Assembly (NCBI GenBank): GCA_028820635.1
Contig: JAPPIG010000043.1
Span: 1 to 64,000 of the forward strand
Source: Candidatus Poribacteria bacterium
GTDB taxonomy: Bacteria; Poribacteria; WGA-4E; WGA-3G
Length of the DNA: 64,000 nucleotides
Direction: 5' to 3'
The position numbers were made by a program, and so were the translations under genes. Under the pieces are notes generated by a model. The model ran no database searches. It saw only the letters and a program-made list of their open reading frames with translations, and was not told the DNA's origin. The first letter of the stretch is position 1, and each line of letters opens with the position of its first letter. This document shows positions 1-9,072 of this stretch, in pieces.

Positions 1-150
1 CCAATGGCATTCATACCCGGGGAATGCCTAAATGGCATTCATACCGTTGATTTGGCCAAATGCCTAAATGGCATTTGTAGCGTTGATTTGGGGGAATGAC
101 TAAACGTCATTCATACCGTTGATTTCTTGATTTCGATCTCCGAACCGCGA
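1..150. repeat. Dispersed palindromic repeat cluster
   Basis: Three successive palindromic units of the type GAATGCCTAAATGGCATTC are followed by ATACCGTTGATTTGG. A near-identical arrangement, including the GAATGACTAAACGTCATTC variant, recurs near 16125-16275. Related units lie near 6360-6480, 8860-8960, 17810-17940 and 40210-40250. They look like a REP/MITE-type intergenic family. The rest of the gap to 586 holds no convincing gene. Confidence 0.75.
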
Positions 151-480
151 CCTTTACACCAAACGGGTTAACAAACCAAAATTGAATGCCTTGATAAAAT
201 GTAAGATTTTAACTTGACAAACACTATTTGCTTATGTGATAATTAGTATCACATATAGTTTATCTATAAGGTGTCACAATTATGTCAATATTTCAAAATA
301 CCAACATTCAGAGAACTATTAAAAACATCGCCGAAATGCCGCAAAAAAACAGGAATTCGGGCAGAATATCAAAAGTTACCAAAAATGAAAAATTTAAAAT
401 TAATAATTCTACAAAAAATACCTATAAACCCAGACACAGACTGGGTTAAAAGCAATATTCAAAAAGTTACCACGGTATCA

Positions 481-506
481 AAAAAGTTACCAAATGGTAA
501 CTTTTT
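481..506. repeat. 11-bp inverted repeat with AAAT loop
   Basis: AAAAAGTTACC (481-491) and GGTAACTTTTT (496-506) are perfect reverse complements around a 4-nt loop. Two further direct copies of the half-site lie upstream (371-380 and 461-471). A second stem, AACCCAG/CTGGGTT, sits at 427-447. This could be a terminator-like hairpin or an operator array; nothing here decides between them. Confidence 0.6.
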
Positions 507-586
507 CATGTAAATAATTTTGTAAAATTATACCATTTCTGGATGAATTACCGAAATAGATTTGTTAATAATTGTTCTGGTGAGAG

Positions 587-787
587 ATGGCACGAATGAA
601 TTTCTCAAACTGGCTTGAAAAATGGGAAATGACACCTTTGAAAATCACGACTCCTTTTCTGCAAATGGAGTGGTCTCCAAAGGATTCGGATAAAAATGCC
701 GCTTGGGCACTCTATATTGAATTGCTTACACGGATTACGACACGACCATTGCCTATTGAACACGACGTAGAATCCACTATAAAATAA
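587..787 (+). CDS. Small orphan protein, possibly a truncated gene
   Basis: This 66-residue ORF starts ARMNFSNWLEKWEMTPLKI and ends soon after an RITTRPLPIEHDVE segment. The N-terminal pattern (short amphipathic NWLEKW helix, then a strand-rich part and AAWALYIELLTRI) looks like a real small globular protein, not noise. It stops abruptly at VESTIK, so it may be the N-terminal part of a longer gene. An in-frame ATG three codons downstream (596) is an alternative start. It lies 33 bp before the first permease of the next operon. I do not recognise a function with confidence. Confidence 0.4.
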   Translation: MARMNFSNWLEKWEMTPLKITTPFLQMEWSPKDSDKNAAWALYIELLTRITTRPLPIEHDVESTIK

Positions 788-820
788 ACGTTTGACTACA
801 CGCGGAGCATTCCTGCTACT

Positions 821-2035
821 ATGATACTCAAAATCGCATTCCGCAACATCTTCCGACAAAAGCGACGAACAATCCTTACCGCTCTTGCCATGATTGTTGG
901 ATTTACACTCTCCTCAATAGTCATTGGTTTATCTGATGGTGCGTATTCTAATGTCATCAAGATGTTCACCGGAAACCGTATCGGACACATTCAGGTGCAT
1001 CAAGAAGGTTATCACGACAAACCGTCTATCTATAAAACAATTAGTAACTATGAATCCATTGGTGAAACAATTCAAAGTAATACAGACGTTGAAGCATGGA
1101 CGCCAAGAGTTTATGCAGGTGGACTCGGTTCAGTTGGCGAAAAGAGCACTGCGGTACGAATCATTGGGGTTGATGTAGCACAGGAAATCAAAGCAACGCA
1201 ATTTGATAAAAAAGTGGTTCAAGGGAATGCTTTAACGGAAACTGCATCGCGTGAGGCGGTCATTGGTCAAGGACTCGCAAAGACGCTGGCTGCAACACTT
1301 GGCAGTAAAATCGTGATTTTTTCACAAGCTGCCGACGGTTCTATAGCGAATGACGAGTACACAATTGTTGGTTTGGCTGAAAGTGGCGATGATATAACGG
1401 ACAAGATAACTTGCTACCTACACATTGAAGATGCACAAGAACTGTTTGTGCTTGAGGGGCGAATCCACGAAATCGTTGTAATTATATCAAATATCAATAA
1501 GGTTGGCAAAATAACGGAAGCGATTAAGGAGAGTCTTAACGATTCAGACCTTGAAGTCTTACCTTGGCAAGTGGTAGCAAAGTCCTTTTATGATGCGATG
1601 CAGTCTGATAAGCAGGGAGATGCTGTTGTCCGTCTAATTATTATGTTCATCGTTGCAATTGGTGTTCTCAACACCGTGTTGATGTCTGTATTAGAGCGGA
1701 CACGTGAATATGGTGTGCTGAAGGCAGTCGGAACGAAACCCATCCAAATTTTCTGGTTAGTTATCTGTGAAGTGGTTATCATCACTATTGGCAGTATCGC
1801 AATTGGTGCGCTACTTGGTAGCTTAATCAATTATCTGTTTTCTATATACGGACTGACGTATGCCGAAGGGTTGACCATGGGCGGTGTTGAATTTGGAACG
1901 ATGTATGCTGAAGTCAACGCCCGATCTCTCATGATACCGGGTATTACCGTGATGCTTTCGGCGACGCTTGTCGGGCTGTTTCCAGCAATAAAAGCCGCAC
2001 GGATTATGCCTGCAAAAGCGATGCGAACACATTAA
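821..2035 (+). CDS. ABC transporter permease, FtsX/MacB-LolC type
   Basis: The 404-residue protein has the classic layout of one N-terminal membrane segment (about residues 20-42), a large periplasmic MacB-like domain, then three C-terminal helices from about 270 onwards. The cytoplasmic loop RTREYGVLKAVGTKP is the typical FtsX/LolC coupling segment. It is the first gene of an operon with a second permease (2096), an ATPase (3334) and an outer-membrane barrel (4022). The family moves lipoproteins, peptides or lipids across or out of the inner membrane, or transmits force; the substrate cannot be told here. Confidence 0.88.
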   Translation: MILKIAFRNIFRQKRRTILTALAMIVGFTLSSIVIGLSDGAYSNVIKMFTGNRIGHIQVHQEGYHDKPSIYKTISNYESIGETIQSNTDVEAWTPRVYAGGLGSVGEKSTAVRIIGVDVAQEIKATQFDKKVVQGNALTETASREAVIGQGLAKTLAATLGSKIVIFSQAADGSIANDEYTIVGLAESGDDITDKITCYLHIEDAQELFVLEGRIHEIVVIISNINKVGKITEAIKESLNDSDLEVLPWQVVAKSFYDAMQSDKQGDAVVRLIIMFIVAIGVLNTVLMSVLERTREYGVLKAVGTKPIQIFWLVICEVVIITIGSIAIGALLGSLINYLFSIYGLTYAEGLTMGGVEFGTMYAEVNARSLMIPGITVMLSATLVGLFPAIKAARIMPAKAMRTH

Positions 2036-2095
2036 ATGGTTGTGAGAAAGAAATTTTTTCTGATTGCCAACCGATAACCGAAAACTATTAAAACT

Positions 2096-3325
2096 ATGTT
2101 TCTGATTTTAATCAAACTCGCTTGGAGAAACATCTTACGGAATAAACGACGTACAATCATTGCGTCAATAGCGATGAGCATTGGTCTGGCTACCCTTATT
2201 TTTGGAGATGCTTTCATGATTGGGATGATGGAGAATTTGATTAAAACAGCCACCGATTCTTTCATCGGTGATGCACAGATTCATCGGCAAGGATTTCGGG
2301 ACACGCAAGAGGTTTCAATGACCATTCAGGAAATTGATAAAGTGGGTGCGAATCTGGCTAAAGAAGCGAACGTCCAATATTTTACACGAAGAACTTTCGC
2401 TTCAGGTATGATTGCATCGTCGGCAAATAGAAGTGCAATTAACCTCGTAGGTGTTCAGCCATCAACAGAAAAATTCCTATCCCAGATTGATGATGCAATT
2501 ACGGAAGGTGTCTTTTTTGAAAAGACGAATGAGCATGATATAGTTATCGGTAGCAAACTTGCCGAAATTCTGGAAATTGAACTCGGAGATAAGGTCGTCG
2601 TGACAGTCGTTCAAGCCGGAAGCGGTGATTATTTTGAAGATTGGTTCCGCGTTTCTGGGATATATTACTTTGCTGACGCAGCAATGAACAGTGGTATGGC
2701 GTTTGTTCGGCTTAAAAAGGCACAACAGATGCTTGCTATTGGTAATAATATCCATGAAATAGCGATTAAGTTTACTTCAACCGAATATGGTCAAGACAAG
2801 AAAGTGCCATTTTGGGAAACTTATTCTCAACATGGGAACGAGGCGCTCAGTTGGACAGAAATACTACCGCAATTACCTAAAGTGTTTGCAATGTCCGAAT
2901 ACAGCAAATACGTCATGGGAATTGTGCTGTTCGGGGTGGTTATTTTTGGTATTATCAACACCCTTTTTATGTCGTTATACGAACGAATGTTTGAATATGG
3001 CGTGTTGCGCGCCGTTGGAACGCGTTCTTTCGGCATGGCGCGCATCATCTTATTTGAGGCAGGTGCATTGGCAATCGTGAGTATAGTAATCGGGGTGATA
3101 CTTGGCTTTGTATTGACTGCAATATTTGCAAATGTCGGTTTAGATTATACGGGTAATGAAATGATGGGCGTAACAGTCCAAGAGTTTATCTTTCCAGTTC
3201 TAACGATTGAACAGTTCATAATTTATCCTGTAGCGGTCTTTGTTTTCACTATCATTGCCGGATTGTATCCCGCTTGGCATGTCGCCAAAATGTCTCCAGT
3301 AGACGCAATGCGGCGAAGTTTTTAG
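2096..3325 (+). CDS. ABC transporter permease, FtsX/MacB-LolC type (second)
   Basis: This 409-residue protein has the same layout as the preceding permease: an N-terminal helix after NILRNKRRTIIASIAM, a periplasmic domain, and three C-terminal helices with the loop ERMFEYGVLRAVGTR. The two are clearly paralogous but diverged, which suggests a heterodimeric exporter like LolC/LolE. The ATPase begins 9 bp after its stop. It probably forms the membrane core with the 821-2035 product and is energised by the 3334-4035 product. Confidence 0.88.
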   Translation: MFLILIKLAWRNILRNKRRTIIASIAMSIGLATLIFGDAFMIGMMENLIKTATDSFIGDAQIHRQGFRDTQEVSMTIQEIDKVGANLAKEANVQYFTRRTFASGMIASSANRSAINLVGVQPSTEKFLSQIDDAITEGVFFEKTNEHDIVIGSKLAEILEIELGDKVVVTVVQAGSGDYFEDWFRVSGIYYFADAAMNSGMAFVRLKKAQQMLAIGNNIHEIAIKFTSTEYGQDKKVPFWETYSQHGNEALSWTEILPQLPKVFAMSEYSKYVMGIVLFGVVIFGIINTLFMSLYERMFEYGVLRAVGTRSFGMARIILFEAGALAIVSIVIGVILGFVLTAIFANVGLDYTGNEMMGVTVQEFIFPVLTIEQFIIYPVAVFVFTIIAGLYPAWHVAKMSPVDAMRRSF

Positions 3326-3333
3326 GAATTATC

Positions 3334-4035
3334 ATGGAACAAAATCAAAATACTGATGTCATTGTTACTGAAAGTGTGACAAAAGTTTATGATGCTGATG
3401 GGATTCCCGTGAATGCCCTCAATGGGATTGATTTAACAATTCAATCCGGAGAATTTACGGCAATTGTTGGTCCTTCTGGTTCGGGAAAAACTACCTTTCT
3501 CAACATCATTTCTGGATTAGACGCGCCCACAGAAGGAAAAGTATGGCTTTCTGGCAAAGTGCTATCAGAGATGGGCGGCAATGAACTTTCTGACTTTCGA
3601 CGAGATAACATCGGTTTCATTTTTCAGGCTTACAATCTGATTCCCGTGCTAACAGTTGAAGAGAATGTTGAATACATCATGCTCTTGGCAGGTGTGCCGA
3701 AAGCAGAACGGCACGACCGCGTTGTAGCAATGCTTGAATCTGTCGGATTAAAGGATGTTGAAGACCGGCTTCCCACGCAGCTTTCAGGTGGACAACAACA
3801 ACGTGTCGCTATCGCACGCGCGATGGTCTCTGAACCTACCATTATTCTTGCAGACGAACCGACAGCCAACCTCGACTCCAAAACAGGTAGCGATCTGCTT
3901 GAGATGATGAGTCGTCTTAACACTGAAACAGGCATGACTTTCATCTTTTCAACGCACGATCCGATGGTGATGGAAAGTGCAAAACGGTTAATTACACTTC
4001 GTGACGGGCAAATAGACACTGATGAGACGAAATAG
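3334..4035 (+). CDS. ABC transporter ATP-binding protein, LolD/MacB type
   Basis: The 233-residue ATPase has Walker A GPSGSGKT (46-53), a Q-loop near IFQAYNL (96-102), signature LSGGQ (150-154), Walker B ILADEP (171-176) and a switch His in STHDP. Length and sequence fit the LolD/MacB/FtsE class. I place the start at the ATG at 3334 (MEQNQN). An open frame extends back to 3274, but that overlaps the permease end. Its last codons overlap the next gene by 14 bp, which points to translational coupling. Confidence 0.93.
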   Translation: MEQNQNTDVIVTESVTKVYDADGIPVNALNGIDLTIQSGEFTAIVGPSGSGKTTFLNIISGLDAPTEGKVWLSGKVLSEMGGNELSDFRRDNIGFIFQAYNLIPVLTVEENVEYIMLLAGVPKAERHDRVVAMLESVGLKDVEDRLPTQLSGGQQQRVAIARAMVSEPTIILADEPTANLDSKTGSDLLEMMSRLNTETGMTFIFSTHDPMVMESAKRLITLRDGQIDTDETK

Positions 4036-5266
4036 CGGATCGCAACAAATCAGAAAAATTGTGATGCTTATTGTTTGTCTTCTGACAGTCCCTTTTGTCA
4101 AAATTGCTGGCGCGGAACTGCAATTAGGGGGCTACTACAAAAACTTTTTTACCACCTTCAACTCCCCTTCCACAAGCGAACCGATGATGGGTGCAGTGGT
4201 CAACCGACTCCGACTCAATCTCTCTTATGCCCCTGTGGATTCGCTGTTCTTAACTTTTGCTTACGATTTTACACCGCGCATTCAAAACCCTTCACTCTTT
4301 ACTGAATCCCCATTTGCTGTTGGTATCGCCTCATCCCGTTACCGCCTGGCAGACTTCGATTCTCGGATATATCCAAGTCAAGATGAATCAACCGCCAATG
4401 TAGGTATTTACCATAATCTTGATCGTGCTTCGGTTCAAATTAGTACCGATTTTGCTGACATCTCTATCGGTAGAGATGCAATTGCTTGGGGCAGCGCACG
4501 CATAATCAATCCAACAGATATTGTCGCGCCTTATAATTATGACCAGTTAGATACTGAAGACCGTGTTGGCGTAGACGCAGTTCGTATCAGGATTCCGGTT
4601 GGTATTCTTGGAGAAATGGATACCGGCTACATCTTTGGTACTGGCTTCAATTTTGACAAGAGTGCAATTTTCCTTCGGACACAACTAAATGCCGTTGAAA
4701 CGGATTTTTCAATCTTACTATTGGAGTTTCAGAAAAACCTGCTGGTAGGTTTGGATATTGCGCGTGGAATTGGAGGCGCGGGATTCTGGTTTGAAACTGC
4801 CTATGTGTTTGCCGAACCTTTTGATGGACCGAATACTTCAGAAAACTATCTGCGCGCTTCTGTCGGTTTAGATTATAGCTTCGGCGGTGAAACTTATACA
4901 TTTGTTGAATACCATTTCAATGGAGTGGGCACGAACAACCCCGAAAATTTCCTCGCCAATACAATCCAAACTGCATATACTCAGGGTGGCGTTTATCTGC
5001 TCGGTGTCCATTATATTGCCCCCGGATTCACCCACCAACTTACACCACTCATCAGTTTCAGCGGACAGTTACTATTCAACCTTTCCGATCCCTCAGCTTG
5101 GATTGCCCCGCAGATCGCGTATAACATTGCAGAGGATATCCATCTGTCTGTTGGCAGTTTTTTCAGCTTCGGAAAACGCCCGGAAAACGGTGAGGCGACC
5201 CAATTGCAATCGGAATTTGGGACATATCCTAATCTATTCTTCACTTCCTTTAGCGTCTATTTTTAA
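4022..5266 (+). CDS. Putative outer-membrane beta-barrel protein of the ABC operon
   Basis: The 414-residue protein has a signal peptide (charged start, hydrophobic [18 protein letters not shown]). Mature sequence is rich in alternating strands and ends in the aromatic FFTSFSVYF, typical of outer-membrane barrels. It starts inside the ATPase gene (14-bp overlap), so it is almost certainly co-expressed. A DUF1302-like porin is one possible family but I could not confirm it. The pairing of a LolCDE-type exporter with its own barrel suggests transport or lipid transfer across both membranes. Confidence 0.7.
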   Translation: MRRNSGSQQIRKIVMLIVCLLTVPFVKIAGAELQLGGYYKNFFTTFNSPSTSEPMMGAVVNRLRLNLSYAPVDSLFLTFAYDFTPRIQNPSLFTESPFAVGIASSRYRLADFDSRIYPSQDESTANVGIYHNLDRASVQISTDFADISIGRDAIAWGSARIINPTDIVAPYNYDQLDTEDRVGVDAVRIRIPVGILGEMDTGYIFGTGFNFDKSAIFLRTQLNAVETDFSILLLEFQKNLLVGLDIARGIGGAGFWFETAYVFAEPFDGPNTSENYLRASVGLDYSFGGETYTFVEYHFNGVGTNNPENFLANTIQTAYTQGGVYLLGVHYIAPGFTHQLTPLISFSGQLLFNLSDPSAWIAPQIAYNIAEDIHLSVGSFFSFGKRPENGEATQLQSEFGTYPNLFFTSFSVYF

Positions 5267-5420
5267 TGTCAATTGGCATCTGACGACCATATATGTTACC
5301 ATATTTCTGTGCCAAATTCTTGTGGGAGGGTTTGCAACCCCGATTTTTATGAAATCCTTGGTTTGACAAGACATTTACACACCTCAATGCTTGGGCAGAC
5401 AATAGATAGAGAGAAAATTT

Positions 5421-6140
5421 ATGGATAATTGCTGTCACGAAAAAACTGATGAACTTGAAGTGCTCCGTGAGCAACAATCCAAAACACTATGGATCGTGCT
5501 GGCTATTAACGGCATCATGTTCTGCTTGGAATTAATCGTTGGTTTGTTAGCAGGTTCAGTGGCATTGCAAGCCGATTCGCTTGATATGTTAAGCGATACT
5601 TTGGTTTACGGATTCAGTCTCTATGTAATTGGTAGAAGTAACCAATGGCGTGCAGGTGCAGCCTTGCTCAAAGGTAGCATTATGGCAATCTTTGGCATCA
5701 GTGTTTTGTTCCAGAGTGTCTATAAATTCCTTGCAGGCAGTATCCCGGAGTCGCATTTCATGTTTTTAATGAGCGTGCTCGCTTTGATCGCAAACGCCAG
5801 TTGCCTGCTTCTACTGTCCAAACACAAAACAGATGATATAAACATGCGCTCAACATGGGTATGTTCCCGCAATGATATTATCGCGAACACAAGCGTTTTC
5901 GTAGCAGCGGCACTCGTTGCCATCACCCAATCCAAACTGCCAGACGTAGTTGTTGGTCTACTGATTACAAGTATCTTTCTCAAATCAGCGGTCTCTATTT
6001 TAAAGGATTCATATAGAGAACTACGTCAACCAACCGAACAATCCTCCGAATCGTTCTCTATTCCCAAACTTTTAGCAACACCAGAACTCTGTGCGACAGG
6101 CACTTGTCCAGTGAATGCTTGCCTTTGTGGTGGCTTATAG
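5421..6140 (+). CDS. Short cation diffusion facilitator-like metal transporter
   Basis: This 239-residue protein has about six membrane helices in the CDF arrangement but no C-terminal cytoplasmic domain. The metal site in helix 2 reads D55-MLS-D59. In helix 5 it reads C148-SRN-D152, so Cys stands where most family members have His (HxxxD). The N-terminus carries Cys-Cys-His (4-6) and the tail has four cysteines (224, 229, 234, 236) in a short Gly/Cys-rich end. Export of a soft divalent metal is likely. The gene stands alone. Confidence 0.82.
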   Translation: MDNCCHEKTDELEVLREQQSKTLWIVLAINGIMFCLELIVGLLAGSVALQADSLDMLSDTLVYGFSLYVIGRSNQWRAGAALLKGSIMAIFGISVLFQSVYKFLAGSIPESHFMFLMSVLALIANASCLLLLSKHKTDDINMRSTWVCSRNDIIANTSVFVAAALVAITQSKLPDVVVGLLITSIFLKSAVSILKDSYRELRQPTEQSSESFSIPKLLATPELCATGTCPVNACLCGGL

Positions 6141-7275
6141 TAAAAATCTAAAATATATCCTGACCTTGTAAAATACAGATATTATGCGCGAATTCTGCGT
6201 TGATTTGTGTTTTGTAAGCGCGCCGGACAACTGTGTATCGCTGAATTGTAATACCAATTCTAATAAATACTCTGTCATTAAGAAATCCGACTGTTATTGT
6301 TTACTAAAGATACCTTTCTTCTGTAGGAGCGACCTCCCGGTCACGACCCACCGAATACCATACGGGGAATGCCTAAAGACGAATGGGCTTTTGGCATTCG
6401 CCATGATTCATACCGTTGATTTGGCGTATTCTGTGTTGATTTGGACAAATGCCAAAGGCGCATTTGGCGTTGATTCGAGGTCGCTCCTACAAGATATTTC
6501 TGCAAATGGCACATTATATATTAGAAATGGTATAAACTTTGAATAAAAAGGCAGTAGCAATCCGAAAACCGCTACCGCCATAAATCGCGATTTGGTTAGC
6601 GCGCCTACCCAAATCGCGATTTTGTAAGCACGCCTTAGGGGAGAGGGACAGGCGCACTTACACTTTTAAGGCACAAGGTGTGTGCCTATGTCTTAAAGTT
6701 CTATATCTAACTAAATACTCTCAACATCGGCGAAAAATTACATTGGGCTTAATAACATAAGCAAGTTTCATGCCAAATTTTTCACGTGTCCAATATTTCA
6801 AACTTCAATTGCTAAATTTTAGAGTACCTGTTACCGCAATGTGTTAAAAACATGCGCTACTATAAGGATTAGCAAAGATGACTAAGCGTTTATTTTATGA
6901 AAAAATCTCTGCACAGACAAAGTCATCTCTCTTTGAGATCTTATTCTTGTACCCCGATACGCAAAAATTGTAGTATGAAACATAAAAAATTGTGTTTTTG
7001 CATGCAAAAATTGCTGTAGCATGCAAAATTGCGCATTAATATTGAAGAATGAAAACTCAATTAAATGTAGTTGTTGAGAAATAAATATCAAGTCAACTAA
7101 ATTCTGAATCCAACGTTAATAGTCAGAAAAAATGTGCTGTAGTTTTATTTACTATGAGGCAAAATAAGGTATGTGCTTGGTAATGACGCATCTGGCACAA
7201 TCAGCACTTAGAAATAAAACTGTTCAAACTTAAATATACTTCGTCCAGACTAATATATACTTTAAGGGGCACATT
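6141..7275. other. Gene-free 1.1-kb repeat-rich gap
   Basis: No convincing coding region. It contains the repeat element at 6324-6494, REP-like GCGCGCC fragments near 6215-6230 and 6597-6640, and an AT-rich stretch from 6700 to 7275 just before the sigma54-type activator gene. Open frames here lack Shine-Dalgarno sites and run through repeats. Confidence 0.6.
6324..6494. repeat. MITE-like element with 15-bp terminal inverted repeats
   Basis: The element begins TGTAGGAGCGACCTC and ends GAGGTCGCTCCTACA, a perfect inverted pair. Between them lie the palindromic GAATGCC/GGCATTC units found throughout the window. No ORF inside encodes a transposase, so any mobilisation would be in trans. Confidence 0.65.
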
Positions 7276-8403
7276 ATGAACAAGCAACCAGCGTTTATTG
7301 AATTGCCTTCTGCGCAAATGCAGGCGATTTATAACACAGTAAAACAGGTTGTAAAATCAAATATCCCGTTTTTAATTACCGGCGAAACAGGAGTCGGTAA
7401 AGAAGGCATTGCAAAATATATTCACGAAAATAGCCCGCGTCGGGACAACCCATTTATTGCCATTAACTGTGGAAGATTTTCCACTGAACTCCTACAAAGT
7501 GAACTCTTTGGTCACGAAGCAGGAGCGTTTACCAGTGCAATCCGCCAGAGGCAAGGTGCATTTGAACAAGCAAACGGCGGCATTCTCTTTTTAGATGAGG
7601 TGCCCGAAATGTCTTTGGATGCACAGAAAATGCTCCTCCGTGTTTTGGACACAACCACATTCACGCGACTTGGCGGAAACCAACCATTGGCAGTAGATGT
7701 GCATATTCTCACCGCAACAAACAGAAATATAGAAAAAATCGTTGAAAAAGACAAATTTAGAGAAGACCTATATTACCGTCTCAAGGGTATGACGCTACAC
7801 CTGCCACCTTTACGGTACCGGACTGAAGATATACCTCCTTTGGTGGAAACTTTCATTCGGGAGTTCAGTTCTGAGTACGGTAAAGAAATAACTGGTATTA
7901 CTCCAGAGGCACTCACTCGCCTTCAGGAAGCGGCGTGGCCCGGCAATATTCGGCAGCTAAGAAGCACAATTCAAACTGCTATTGCACTCGCTACAACTGA
8001 TATTCTTGAACCAAAAGATTTTCCAAATATCTATCCTGAATTCTTACAGAGGCTAATCTCTATATGGGGCACACTTCCACAAGAGACGCAGCATGCAATA
8101 TGGAAAGCACTCCATCCAGAGACGCAGCATATAATTATGCATGAACTTTCAGCGCAAACCCCTCAACCGTGGTATAGCGCGAGGAATTCAATTGATGCAG
8201 AAACAGTTGAAGACACGGAATTACTTAACATAGAAAATATGAATCAAAATCAAATTCTACGCGCAGTTGCGCAGATGCGTATTGAGAAGTTTGCATCCTT
8301 ACGTGAAGCAGCTGAGTCGTTAGGAATTGATATCCGCACCCTTCAGCGACATGCTCAATGGTCTGAGACTGATAATAATAAGGAACCAGATGTAAGTGCG
8401 TAA
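7276..8403 (+). CDS. Sigma54-dependent AAA+ transcriptional activator (PspF-like architecture)
   Basis: The 375-residue protein begins directly with the AAA+ domain: Walker A GETGVGKE (36-43), the sigma54-contact loop GAFTSA (83-88), Walker B GGILFLDE (101-108), a DLYYRL segment and AWPGNIRQL. A Fis-type helix-turn-helix ends the protein (LREAAESLGIDIRTLQRH). There is no receiver or sensor domain, as in PspF. The usual GAFTGA loop here has Ser at the fifth position. No target operon or sigma54 promoter could be assigned nearby. Confidence 0.9.
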   Translation: MNKQPAFIELPSAQMQAIYNTVKQVVKSNIPFLITGETGVGKEGIAKYIHENSPRRDNPFIAINCGRFSTELLQSELFGHEAGAFTSAIRQRQGAFEQANGGILFLDEVPEMSLDAQKMLLRVLDTTTFTRLGGNQPLAVDVHILTATNRNIEKIVEKDKFREDLYYRLKGMTLHLPPLRYRTEDIPPLVETFIREFSSEYGKEITGITPEALTRLQEAAWPGNIRQLRSTIQTAIALATTDILEPKDFPNIYPEFLQRLISIWGTLPQETQHAIWKALHPETQHIIMHELSAQTPQPWYSARNSIDAETVEDTELLNIENMNQNQILRAVAQMRIEKFASLREAAESLGIDIRTLQRHAQWSETDNNKEPDVSA

Positions 8404-8765
8404 ACATTTTTGTCAGTCGTGCTTTATCGCGTCTCTTATTTTCGTAGGGCGGGGCATAAATGTCCCGTCTTTTATTTCATAACGTGAATTCTATAAGAGA
8501 AATATCGTAGTGTGCCTAAAGGAGAACCCATTTGTATGATGATTAATCATACTCATTATCAGCAGGAATTTCCATGAACTGCGAACTTAAATTTTTTAAC
8601 CTTACATTAAATTTCGTTATTAAATATACAATACCTGACTAAATTAGTCAAATTAATTTTCAAAATATTTTTTCTTGATATTTGATCCTAATATGGTTTA
8701 TGTTGAACAAACTGAATTATAATAAAAATATGCGAATTTTTGTTTGTAAGTTTTCCTGCCTACTA

Positions 8766-8983
8766 TGGTAGGACGAGGTCTCTGTGCCCCGCCATGTCAA
8801 ACTATGGACGGGTACAAATCAACACTGTGAATACGCTTGGCAAAATATGCGGAATCAACGCCAGATGCGCCAAATCAACGGTATGAATCATGGCGAATGC
8901 CAAAAGCGCATTCGTCTTTAGGCATTCGCCGTATGGTATTTGGCGGGCATTCTGCATGATTCAGCGGAGACCCGTCCTACAAT
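8766..8983. repeat. Composite dispersed repeat with inverted ends
   Basis: The left end, GGTAGGACGAGGTCTC, is mirrored at the right end by GGAGACCCGTCCTAC (imperfect). The interior carries the GAATGCC...GGCATTC and AATCAACG units shared with the other intergenic repeats. It is the same kind of element as 6324-6494 with different terminal sequence. Confidence 0.55.
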
Positions 8984-9035
8984 AAGGGTATGCAAGTTTT
9001 AACAAGATTTTACAGATTTAAAGCAGAGATGATCC

Positions 9036-9064
9036 TTGAATCGCCTCTCATCTTGTGTTAAACT
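9036..9064 (+). promoter_or_regulatory. Possible sigma70 promoter of the branching enzyme gene
   Basis: TTGAAT (9036-9041), a 17-bp spacer and TAAACT (9059-9064) lie just before the ATG at 9073. There is no Shine-Dalgarno before that ATG, so a leaderless or nearly leaderless mRNA would result. The -10 match is weak. Confidence 0.35.
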
Positions 9065-9072
9065 GATACATT

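Larger units (their letters stand above)
8404..9072. other. Gene-free gap with repeats
   Basis: Contains a short CGTAGGGCGGGGC / GTCCCGTC fragment near 8442-8472, an AT-rich stretch (8520-8750), and a composite repeat (8766-8983). No credible coding region was seen. Confidence 0.6.

Noticed and set aside
271-513. 80-codon open frame with GTG start
   Set aside because: It runs through the GTTACC repeats, has low-complexity Lys-rich translation and no convincing Shine-Dalgarno.
6184-6546. 120-codon open frame
   Set aside because: It crosses the repeat element at 6324-6494; its translated sequence is the repeat family and not a protein.
7191-7206. TGGCAC...GCACTT as a sigma54 promoter before the activator gene
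   Set aside because: The GG and GC dinucleotides are 10 bp apart, not the 12 bp needed for a -24/-12 promoter.
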